Of a stretch of 64,000 nt of DNA, positions 24,972 to 32,117 are shown piece after piece (the first letter of the stretch is position 1; every line of letters begins with the position of its first letter). The notes under the pieces are model-generated. The model searched no databases, was not told the origin of the DNA, and worked only from the letters and a program-made list of their open reading frames with translations. The stretch is from Pseudoxanthomonas sp. PXM01 (GTDB lineage Bacteria; Pseudomonadota; Gammaproteobacteria; Xanthomonadales; Xanthomonadaceae): positions 1,302,001 through 1,366,000 of the forward strand of contig NZ_JACVAJ010000002.1 in NCBI RefSeq assembly GCF_014851815.1. The letters are read 5' to 3'. The position numbers and the translations under genes were made by a program.

Positions 24972-24985
24972 TTGATCTGCATCAA
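24972..24985. promoter_or_regulatory. Perfect FNR/Anr box upstream of fabA
   Basis: TTGATCTGCATCAA exactly matches TTGAT-N4-ATCAA. It is centred 62.5 bases before the fabA ATG, the same distance as the ccoN site. A class II start would be at 25020, and CATTAT at 25008-25013 is a fitting -10 (four of six), again 22 bases past the box as at ccoN. It could also influence divergent dinB, but the spacing favours fabA. Confidence 0.75.
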
Positions 24986-24994
24986 GACAAGCGT

Positions 24995-25010
24995 ATGCAC
25001 ATGTGTGCAT
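24995..25010. promoter_or_regulatory. Inverted repeat over the fabA promoter, candidate operator
   Basis: ATGCACA-TG-TGTGCAT is a 7-2-7 palindrome that would overlap the spacer and -10 of the predicted FNR-driven fabA promoter. Position and size resemble the FabR/DesT operators that repress unsaturated fatty acid genes in other gammaproteobacteria, although the sequence differs. No TetR gene is nearby, so the binding protein is unknown. Confidence 0.5.
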
Positions 25011-25040
25011 TATTTGCGCCTTCGCAGAACGGACCACGCA

Positions 25041-25556
25041 ATGAACGCCCCCGCTTCCTTCTCGCGCGAACAGCTGCTGGCCAGCGCGCGCGGTGAACTG
25101 TTCGGCCCCGACAGCGGCCGCCTGCCCAACGACCCGATGCTGATGTTCGACCGCATCACCGAGATCCGCCAGGACGGTGGCGCCCACGGCAAGGGCATGG
25201 TGCGCGCCGAGCTCGATATCCATCCCGACCTGTGGTTCTTCCAGTGCCACTTCCTCGGCGATCCGGTGATGCCGGGCTGCCTGGGCCTGGATGCGATGTG
25301 GCAGCTGACCGGTTTCTTCCTGACGTGGATCGGCGCGCCCGGCCGCGGTCGTGCGCTCGGTTCCGGCGAAGTGAAGTTCACCGGCCAGGTGCTGCCCACA
25401 GCGAAGCGCGTCAGCTACGAGATCGACATCAGCCGCGTGATCAACCGCAAGCTCGTCCTCGCCGTCGCGGACGGCCGCATGCTGGTGGATGGTCGCGAGA
25501 TCTACACCGCACGCGACCTGCGCGTCGGCCTGTTCACGTCGACGGAGAATTTCTGA
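25041..25556 (+). CDS. fabA: 3-hydroxydecanoyl-ACP dehydratase/isomerase
   Basis: FabA dehydrates 3-hydroxydecanoyl-ACP and isomerises the product to cis-3-decenoyl-ACP, the branch point of oxygen-independent unsaturated fatty acid synthesis. The 171-residue protein has the catalytic His and Asp in [19 protein letters not shown], and [13 protein letters not shown] is typical of FabA rather than FabZ. The start ATG 25041 ([20 protein letters not shown]) fits the family; the frame is open upstream through the promoter. fabB begins one base after its stop. Confidence 0.97.
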   Translation: MNAPASFSREQLLASARGELFGPDSGRLPNDPMLMFDRITEIRQDGGAHGKGMVRAELDIHPDLWFFQCHFLGDPVMPGCLGLDAMWQLTGFFLTWIGAPGRGRALGSGEVKFTGQVLPTAKRVSYEIDISRVINRKLVLAVADGRMLVDGREIYTARDLRVGLFTSTENF

Positions 25557-25557
25557 C

Positions 25558-26766
25558 ATGCGTCGTGTCGTCATCACCGGTCTCGGCATCACCTCCTGCC
25601 TGGGCAACGATGCGGATACCGTGTCGGCCGCGCTGCGCGAAGGCCGCTCGGGCATCCGCCACATCCCGCAGTACGCCGAACTCGGCTTCCGCAGCCACGT
25701 GGGCGGCGCGCCGGAGATCGATCTCGACGCGCAGATCGACCGCAAGCAGAAGCGCTTCATGGGCGATGCCGCAGCGTTCGCGCATATCGCGTTGCGCGAC
25801 GCCATCGCCGATGCCGGCCTGGACGAGGCACTGGTCAGCCAGCCGCGCACCGGCCTGATCGCCGGCTCCGGCGGTGGTTCGGCTGAATGGCAGATCGAAG
25901 CGGCCGACCTGCTGCGTGCACGCGGCATCCGCAAGGTCGGCCCGTACATGGTGCCGCGCACGATGTGCTCCACCGTGTCGGCCACGCTCGCCACGGCGTT
26001 CAAGATCAAGGGCGTCAGCTATTCGATCTCGGCGGCATGCGCGACCTCCGCGCACTGCATCGGCGCCGCGGCGGACCTCATCCGCGCCGGGCGCCAGGAC
26101 ATCGTGTTCGCCGGCGGCGGTGAAGAGCTGCACTGGGCGCTGACGATGATGTTCGATGCGATGGGCGCGTTGTCGAGCAAGCGCAACGACGATCCGACGC
26201 ACGCGTCGCGTCCGTACGATGCGGATCGCGACGGCTTCGTCATCGCCGGCGGTGGCGGCATGCTGGTGCTCGAGGACTACGACCACGCGGTGAAGCGCGG
26301 CGCACGCATCCATGCCGAGTTGCTGGGCTACGGCGTGACCTCCGACGGGGCCGACATGGTCGCGCCTTCGGGTGAAGGCGCCGTGCGCTGCATGCAGATG
26401 GCACTGGAGGGCGTCACCGCGCCGCTCGATTACCTCAACACGCATGGCACCTCGACCCCGCTGGGCGACGTGATCGAGCTCGACGCGATCCGCAACGCAC
26501 TCGGCGACACCCTGCCGCCAATCTCGTCCACCAAGGCCCTGTCCGGTCACTCGTTGGGCGCCGCCAGCGTGCACGAAGCGATCTACTGCCTGCTGATGAT
26601 GCGCGACGGTTTCATCGCCGGCTCGGCCAACATCGAGGCGCTGGATGAAGGCGCTGCCGCCTTCCCCATCGTGCAGGCGAGCCGCGACGCGACGTTGAAC
26701 ACGGTGATGTCGAACAGCTTCGGCTTCGGCGGCACCAATGCCAGCCTGGTGTTCGGCCGGGTTTGA
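25558..26766 (+). CDS. fabB: Beta-ketoacyl-ACP synthase I
   Basis: FabB elongates the cis-3-decenoyl-ACP made by FabA and so commits carbon to unsaturated acyl chains. The 402-residue enzyme shows the active-site Cys161 ([14 protein letters not shown]) and both histidines ([13 protein letters not shown] and [11 protein letters not shown]). The start at 25558 ([18 protein letters not shown]) is the family start and lies one base after fabA, the classic fabA-fabB pair. It converges on a phosphodiesterase gene with six bases between the stops. Confidence 0.97.
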   Translation: MRRVVITGLGITSCLGNDADTVSAALREGRSGIRHIPQYAELGFRSHVGGAPEIDLDAQIDRKQKRFMGDAAAFAHIALRDAIADAGLDEALVSQPRTGLIAGSGGGSAEWQIEAADLLRARGIRKVGPYMVPRTMCSTVSATLATAFKIKGVSYSISAACATSAHCIGAAADLIRAGRQDIVFAGGGEELHWALTMMFDAMGALSSKRNDDPTHASRPYDADRDGFVIAGGGGMLVLEDYDHAVKRGARIHAELLGYGVTSDGADMVAPSGEGAVRCMQMALEGVTAPLDYLNTHGTSTPLGDVIELDAIRNALGDTLPPISSTKALSGHSLGAASVHEAIYCLLMMRDGFIAGSANIEALDEGAAAFPIVQASRDATLNTVMSNSFGFGGTNASLVFGRV

Positions 26767-26772
26767 GACGGC

Positions 26773-27813
26773 TCAGCGGGCGTCGACGGCGCGACGCCCC
26801 AGCGCCGGATCGTCGGTGAAGAAACCGCCGATCCCCAGCGCAAGGTAAGCGCGGATCTCCGCAAGAGATCCCGCCTCGCTGCGCGTACGTGGATCCTCGC
26901 CTTCGCGCAGCGCCGTCGGCAGGAAGTGGTTCTCCGGCCGGAAGGTGTAGGGCCAGACCTCCAGCCCCGCATTGCGCGCATCCGATGCCAGCGATGTCGG
27001 CGTCCCCAGCGTGCCGTCGTCGGCGAGCGGGATCAGCGAGCGCGTCCACGGCCCGATGATCTCGGCGTAGCCAGCGATGTCGTTCAACCCTGCCGGCGTC
27101 ATCAGGTCGGCATAGCGCGTCGGTTCTCCCGCCGCCAGCGCATCGCCCGGCTGCGCGTCTGGTACCTCGAGCAACTGCAGCAACCGGATGTTGGGATGCG
27201 AAGGCCCCAGGCGCCCACGCAGCGCGCGCAGGTTGGCCTGCTCGAACGACTGGATCACCACCGGCGCTTCTCGCGTGTAGGCATGCGCGGCCAGCACCTC
27301 CAGCAACCGGTCCTCCATCGGCAGCCCGATCTGCTGGAAGTGGCTGGGGTGCTTGATCTCAGGAATCAGGCCGATCGTGCGCCCGTTGCGCGCGGCCTGT
27401 TCCGCGGCCAGCGCGATGATCTCGTCGAGCGTCGCGATCTCGTAACATCCATCGTACGAGGTGTCGCGCAGCGCCGGCAGACGTTCCCGCGCCCGCAACG
27501 TCTTCAGTTCGGCCAGCGTGAAATCTTCGGTGAACCAGCCCTCGACCGACGTGCCGTCGATCACCTGTCGACGCTTGCGCGCGGCGAACGCGGGCCGCTG
27601 CGCCACGTCGGTGGTGCCGCCGATCTCGTTCTCGTGGCGCGCCACCAGCACGCCATCGCGGGTGGCGACCAGGTCCGGCTCGATGTAATCCGCACCGTCC
27701 GCGATCGCGCGCGCATAGGCGGCCAGCGTGTGCTCGGGCAGGTGCGCGCTGGCACCCCGGTGGGCGATGACGAGCGGCTCTGCCTTTGCGTGGGGGGAAA
27801 GGGCTGCCGTCAT
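26773..27813 (-). CDS. glpQ: Glycerophosphodiester phosphodiesterase
   Basis: The 346-residue protein is a GDPD-family TIM barrel that hydrolyses glycerophosphodiesters to glycerol-3-phosphate and an alcohol. Active-site landmarks are VIAHRGASAHLPEHTLAAY, the metal ligands in YIEPDLVATRDGVLVARHE, and IPEIKHP. The length and the inserts match the periplasmic GlpQ type, yet the N-terminus (MTAALSPHAKAEP) has no evident signal peptide; a cytoplasmic location or a missed upstream start is possible. It converges with fabB and is divergent from the DUF2170-PspA operon. Confidence 0.9.
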   Translation of the reverse strand: MTAALSPHAKAEPLVIAHRGASAHLPEHTLAAYARAIADGADYIEPDLVATRDGVLVARHENEIGGTTDVAQRPAFAARKRRQVIDGTSVEGWFTEDFTLAELKTLRARERLPALRDTSYDGCYEIATLDEIIALAAEQAARNGRTIGLIPEIKHPSHFQQIGLPMEDRLLEVLAAHAYTREAPVVIQSFEQANLRALRGRLGPSHPNIRLLQLLEVPDAQPGDALAAGEPTRYADLMTPAGLNDIAGYAEIIGPWTRSLIPLADDGTLGTPTSLASDARNAGLEVWPYTFRPENHFLPTALREGEDPRTRSEAGSLAEIRAYLALGIGGFFTDDPALGRRAVDAR

Positions 27814-27892
27814 GGCGGGGAGACGGCGTAACAGCGTCGACAGATCCTCATCTTTCTCAGCATATCACTGACGGCGCGTGGCCCGGAAAGCA

Positions 27893-27918
27893 CGAAGCCC
27901 GGCATCGACCGGGCTTCG
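27893..27918. repeat. Hairpin in the glpQ/DUF2170 divergent region
   Basis: CGAAGCCCGG (27893-27902) and CCGGGCTTCG (27909-27918) form a perfect 10 bp stem with a six-base loop. Neither side has a good T run. It lies between two divergent genes, where a terminator is not expected, so it may end an unannotated short transcript or be an isolated repeat. I see no convincing gene in 27814-28073. Confidence 0.5.
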
Positions 27919-28037
27919 CCGCAACGTGGGAGGAGAGAGGGACCTCGTTGCTGGCGCCATTGTCCCTGCCGCTTGTTACACCTGCGCGACAGGCGTCATC
28001 GGCTGGTCATCCGGTCCGGGCGGTCCCGCGCCGCCGC

Positions 28038-28066
28038 TTGACAACATTACATGTAAGAAATAAGTT
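28038..28066 (+). promoter_or_regulatory. Candidate promoter of the PspA/flotillin/AAA+ operon
   Basis: A perfect -35 TTGACA (28038-28043) is followed after 17 bases by TAAGTT (28061-28066, three of six). Transcription would then begin at about the ATG at 28074. No ribosome site precedes that ATG, so a leaderless mRNA is plausible. The spacer contains the perfect 10 bp palindrome TTACATGTAA (28047-28056), a possible operator. The stretch is AT-rich compared with its surroundings. Confidence 0.5.
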
Positions 28067-28073
28067 CAATTTC

Positions 28074-28715
28074 ATGACAGCCTCCCGCCCCGCGATCAAG
28101 GCCTCCACGTTGCACGTCCGCAACTACCGCGAGCGCATGCGTGAGCAGGGGCTGGTCAAGAAGGACGTCTGGATCCGACCGGAGTACGCCGAGGAGCTGG
28201 CCTCCATCGAGAAATCGATGCGCGAGGCGACCCGCGAGTCCGGCATCCCCTACCTGCCGACGCAGTCCACCGAGGCCGGCTGGACCGTCGCTGCGATCCG
28301 GCATGCGCTGCAGCAGGCCAGCACCGTGCGCGATGGCCTGATCAGTCTGGAGACCATCGAGGGCGCCGAACCCAGCCTGCATCTGGTGATGCACGAGTAC
28401 GGCGATCTGTCGGTGTTCCTTGCCGTGGGCGGTGAACAGATCCTGGTCGAGGCCTACCTGTGGCCGGTGGAGGACGTGACCGACGCGGCCGCATTCAACG
28501 CGCACGTGCTCAGCACGCACGTGCTGCTGCCGCTTTCGACCATCGGCATGCAGCGCATCGGCGGCGTCGCCGGCTACACCATGTTCGGCGCGCTCGACAC
28601 GCACTCCAGCCTGGCCAACGTCATGTTCGAGATCGAGACGCTGGCCGAGAACGTCATCAACGCCACCGAGGCCTACCGCCCGTTCCTGCGGACCACGACG
28701 CGGAGGAGGGCCTGA
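28074..28715 (+). CDS. YjfI-like DUF2170 family protein
   Basis: The 213-residue soluble protein matches the YjfI/DUF2170 family: an N-terminal segment LHVRNYRERMREQGLVKKDVWIRPEYAEEL, then a domain with HLVMHEYGDLSVFLAVGGEQILVEAYLWP and NAHVLSTHVLLPLSTIG. In E. coli yjfI stands next to a PspA-like gene (yjfJ), the same pairing as here. Molecular function is unknown. It opens the seven-gene operon, perhaps on a leaderless transcript, and its stop shares one base with the pspA start (TGATG). Confidence 0.8.
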   Translation: MTASRPAIKASTLHVRNYRERMREQGLVKKDVWIRPEYAEELASIEKSMREATRESGIPYLPTQSTEAGWTVAAIRHALQQASTVRDGLISLETIEGAEPSLHLVMHEYGDLSVFLAVGGEQILVEAYLWPVEDVTDAAAFNAHVLSTHVLLPLSTIGMQRIGGVAGYTMFGALDTHSSLANVMFEIETLAENVINATEAYRPFLRTTTRRRA

Positions 28716-29377
28716 TGCCCGACACGCTGAAGACCCTGTTCAAGCGCATCCAGGAAGGCATGGAAGGCCTGGCCGGCGCCGTGATGGGCGACCGCGCCGA
28801 GCGGCTGCTGGACGAGGAGATCCGCACCATCGACGACGCACTGCACGGTGCGCGCGGCGAGCATGCGACGGCGAAGGCGCGTCGCGTCGCCAACGAGCAG
28901 CACCAGGCTGCGCTGGCCGTGCGCATCGGGGAGACAGAGGCCAAGGTGGAGACCGCGCTGCGTCAGGGACGCGCCACGCAGGCGCGCGCGGCCGCGGACG
29001 ACGTGGTCCGCCAGCAGGCGGAACGCAGCCAGCGCGCGGAGGAAGGACAGGATCTGACCGTCCATGAGCGCCAGTTCGCGCACGTGGTCGAACAGCTCGA
29101 AGGCCGTCTTCGTCGCCTGAAACACCAGCTGGACATCCTGCGCGCCTCCAACAGCCTGCAGCGTGCGCAGGCGACCGTCGCACGCCGCCAGCCGGGCGAT
29201 GCGCTGTATCCCGAGCCCGCGTTCGCGTCCGCCGCGCGCATGAAGCGGCGTCGCGCGCCTGCGCAGGGAAGCGGCGCCACGAGCCCGGACAAGCACCAGA
29301 AGACGAACGCCGATCCCGCACAGGCCGTGCTGGACCGTGCCCGCAAGCGCATCACGTCGTCCGCGCGCAAGCGCTGA
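28715..29377 (+). CDS. pspA: PspA/IM30 (ESCRT-III-like) family protein
   Basis: PspA/IM30 proteins are ESCRT-III superfamily members that polymerise on the inner membrane, protect it from leakage and remodel it. The 220-residue protein is almost wholly helical, starting with an amphipathic helix (TLKTLFKRIQEGMEGLAGAVMG) and followed by long charged coiled coils to about residue 150, then a basic Ala/Pro-rich tail ending RKRITSSARKR. GGAGGAGGG lies five bases upstream. No pspF, pspB or pspC is present, so control differs from the E. coli Psp system. Partners are probably the operon's membrane and AAA+ proteins. Confidence 0.85.
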   Translation: MPDTLKTLFKRIQEGMEGLAGAVMGDRAERLLDEEIRTIDDALHGARGEHATAKARRVANEQHQAALAVRIGETEAKVETALRQGRATQARAAADDVVRQQAERSQRAEEGQDLTVHERQFAHVVEQLEGRLRRLKHQLDILRASNSLQRAQATVARRQPGDALYPEPAFASAARMKRRRAPAQGSGATSPDKHQKTNADPAQAVLDRARKRITSSARKR

Positions 29378-29390
29378 AACAGGGGGTCAC

Positions 29391-30026
29391 TTGAACGAGT
29401 TCCTCACCATCATCCTGACATTCCCAACCGTCGTTTACGGTGTGCTGCTCGCCGTCTGCGTCATCTACTGGATGCTCGCGGCCACCGGCCTGCTTGACCT
29501 CGATACGGTGGACGGCTGGCTGGGGAGCGATGGCGACAGCATCGAGCCATCGTTCGTCGCCGGCATACTCGCGAAGATCGGTCTCTCCGGCATTCCATTG
29601 ACGCTGGTGCTGACGGTCCTCGCCCTATTTGGATGGATCGTCTGCTTCCTTGCGCAGCGGTACCTGCTGCCCCTCGCGCCGGATGCGCTGCGCGGTCTCG
29701 CCGGCCTGGGTGTCGCGGTCGCTGCACTGGTCCCCGGCGTACTGGCGACGTCGGTGACTCTGCGACCGCTGGCCAAACTTATCGCTCGCCTGCGCCCACC
29801 AGTGCCACCCAGCGTCCTCGGTCGCGCCGGCCGTGTCATCTCGCCGGCCGTCGATGAGCGCAATGGGCGCGCCCATTTCGATGATGGCGGCGCCGGCCTG
29901 ATCCTACAGGTGCGTTCCTTGCCCGACCAGAGTTTCCAGCGCGGCGATCAGGTCGTGCTGATCGAGCACCTGGAAGCGGCCAACGCATTCCGCATCATCT
30001 CGAAAACCGAATTCGACCAGCAGTAA
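29391..30026 (+). CDS. YqiJ-like OB-fold membrane protein (TTG start)
   Basis: The 211-residue protein has three membrane helices (about residues 5-30, 64-84 and 98-122) and a C-terminal OB-fold-like domain (SVLGRAGRVISPAVDERNG to AFRIISKTEF), the YqiJ/NfeD layout. Such proteins are usually encoded beside flotillins and probably organise them in the membrane; here the flotillin gene is next. The start is TTG at 29391 with AGGGGG at 29381-29386 upstream. An ATG at 29337 would overlap pspA and add residues unlike the family. Confidence 0.85.
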   Translation: MNEFLTIILTFPTVVYGVLLAVCVIYWMLAATGLLDLDTVDGWLGSDGDSIEPSFVAGILAKIGLSGIPLTLVLTVLALFGWIVCFLAQRYLLPLAPDALRGLAGLGVAVAALVPGVLATSVTLRPLAKLIARLRPPVPPSVLGRAGRVISPAVDERNGRAHFDDGGAGLILQVRSLPDQSFQRGDQVVLIEHLEAANAFRIISKTEFDQQ

Positions 30027-30056
30027 GCATCCGCCACATCCTCAAGGAGTTCCGCC

Positions 30057-32030
30057 ATGGATACCACCAACCTGCTCTTCGTCATCACCATTCTCGGCGT
30101 CGCAGTGGTGCTGCTGTTCGGCTTCATCGGCATCTTCAAGGCCTTCTACAAGAAGGTTGAACAGGGCACGGCCCTCATCGTCAACGACATGAGTTCGCAT
30201 CCCAAGGTGCACTTCACCGGCGCGCTGATCGTCCCGGTGCTGTACAAGGCCGAGCTGATGAAGATCAGCCTGATCACCCTGCAGGTGGACCGCCGCGGCA
30301 AGGAAGGCCTGGTCTGCAAGGACAACATGCGCGCCGACATCGCGGTGGCGTTCTACCTGCGCGTCAACGAAACGCCGGCCGATGTCCTGCGCGTGGCCAA
30401 GGCGATCGGCGCCGACCGTGCGTCCGACAAGCATGCCGTGGACGAGCTGTTCAACGCCAAGTTCTCCGAGGCGCTGAAGACGGTCGGCAAGAAGTTCGAC
30501 TTCACCGAACTGTTCGACAAGCGCCAGGAGTTCCGTGACGAGATCGTCGCCGTCATCGGCCAGGACCTCAACGGTTACGTGCTGGAAGACGTCGCCATCG
30601 ACTACCTTGAGCAGACGCCCAAGCACCTGCTCGATCCGAGCAACATCCTGGATGCCGAAGGCATCCGCAAGATCACCGAGCTGACCGCGCGCCAGAACGT
30701 GCAGACCAACGAGCTCGAGCAGAACGAGAAGCTGGCGATCACCAAGAAGAACACCGAAGCCCGTGAAGCCCTGCTCGCGCTCGAACGCCAGCAGGCGGAG
30801 GCCGAGGCGCGCCAACAGCGCGAGGTCGAGACCGTGCGCGCCCGCGAAGCCGCCGAGACCGCCAAGGTGATCGAGGAGCAGCGCCAGGTGTCCGAGCGCG
30901 CGCGCCTGGAGACCGAGGAGCAGATCAAGATCCGCGAACAGGAACAGCTGCGCCAGGTCGAGGTCGCCGAGCAGAACCGTCGCCGCGCCGTCGCCATCGA
31001 ACTCGAGCGCGTCGCCCGTGCCGAACAGCTGGAGCGCGTCAACACCGACAAGGAAGTCCAGATGCAGCAGGTCGACCGCGACAAGGTCGTCGAACAGGGC
31101 CGCATGGAAGTGGCGAACGTGGTGCGCGAGCGCACTCAGATCGAGCAGACCGTCGCCGTGGCGGAAGAGAAGATCAAGGAAACGCGCGAAGTCGCCGAGG
31201 CCGACCGCGCCAAGCAGGTGACCGTGCTGGCCGCAGAAGCGGCCGCGCAGGAAACGCTGGTCAAGGACGTCAAGGCGGCCGAAGCGGCCGAGCAGGCGGC
31301 ACGCCACCGCGCCGTCGAACTGACCGTGCTGGCCGACGCCGAACTGCAGGCTGCCGGCAAGCAGGCCGAGGCCAAGCGCGTGATGGCCGATGGCGTGCGC
31401 GCCGAAAGCGCCGCCCACGGTCTGGCCGAGGCGCAGGTGCAGGAAGCCAATGCCGTGGCGATGGAGAAGACCGGCCTGGCCGAAGCCCGCGTGCTGGAAG
31501 CCAAGGCGGACGCGACCTACAAGCAGGGCAACGCCGACGCCCGCGTACTGACCGAGCGCCTGAGCGCCGAGGCCGACGGCGCGCAGAAGCTGGGCCACGC
31601 CAACGCCAGCGCCACCCAGGCGATGGGCGATGCCGAAGCCAGCAACATCGCCAAGAAGATGTCCGCCGAAGCCGAGGGCCTGACCTCGAAGTTCGACGCG
31701 ATGGGCAAGATGAGCCCGGACGCCCGCAGCCACGAAGAGTTCCGCATGCTGCTGGAGACCCAGTTGCGCCAGCTGCTGGCGTCGATCGATGCGGGCAAGG
31801 CGATCTCGCGCGAGAACGCCGAGGTACTGGCGAGCGCGCTGAAGAACGCCAACATCGAGCTGATCGGTGGCGACGGTGGCGTGTTCAACGCGCTGACCAA
31901 GGGCGTGTCGCTGGGCAAGGCGCTGGAAGGCATCGTGGGCGAGAGCCCCATCGCGGCGCAGCTGCTGGGTCGTCTGGCGGGCTCCGGCCTGCCGCTCGCC
32001 GGCCGCCAGGCCGAAGCGACCGACGCCTGA
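30057..32030 (+). CDS. Flotillin (SPFH) family inner membrane protein, YqiK-like
   Basis: The 657-residue protein has one N-terminal membrane helix (residues 6-28), an SPFH/PHB domain (about 30-190) and a long coiled coil (about 210-540) built from Ala/Glu/Arg-rich heptads, then a conserved end (SIDAGKAISRENAEVLASALKNANIELIGGDGG). Flotillins form oligomeric cages or rafts on membranes. AAGGAG precedes the ATG. The YqiJ-flotillin pair is known in E. coli as yqiJK; joining it to PspA and a giant AAA+ ATPase in one operon is the interesting part. Confidence 0.9.
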   Translation: MDTTNLLFVITILGVAVVLLFGFIGIFKAFYKKVEQGTALIVNDMSSHPKVHFTGALIVPVLYKAELMKISLITLQVDRRGKEGLVCKDNMRADIAVAFYLRVNETPADVLRVAKAIGADRASDKHAVDELFNAKFSEALKTVGKKFDFTELFDKRQEFRDEIVAVIGQDLNGYVLEDVAIDYLEQTPKHLLDPSNILDAEGIRKITELTARQNVQTNELEQNEKLAITKKNTEAREALLALERQQAEAEARQQREVETVRAREAAETAKVIEEQRQVSERARLETEEQIKIREQEQLRQVEVAEQNRRRAVAIELERVARAEQLERVNTDKEVQMQQVDRDKVVEQGRMEVANVVRERTQIEQTVAVAEEKIKETREVAEADRAKQVTVLAAEAAAQETLVKDVKAAEAAEQAARHRAVELTVLADAELQAAGKQAEAKRVMADGVRAESAAHGLAEAQVQEANAVAMEKTGLAEARVLEAKADATYKQGNADARVLTERLSAEADGAQKLGHANASATQAMGDAEASNIAKKMSAEAEGLTSKFDAMGKMSPDARSHEEFRMLLETQLRQLLASIDAGKAISRENAEVLASALKNANIELIGGDGGVFNALTKGVSLGKALEGIVGESPIAAQLLGRLAGSGLPLAGRQAEATDA

Positions 32031-32117
32031 CCCCGCGCGCCTGAGCCGGGCCGGCGGCGCGTGCCGTCGGCCCCGATTTCCGCATCGACCGCCCAGGACG
32101 GGCGAGGATGAGGTCCG

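Noticed and set aside
27814-28073. Small gene between glpQ and the DUF2170 gene
   Set aside because: Short frames cross the 27893-27918 hairpin, lack ribosome sites and have poor codon use.
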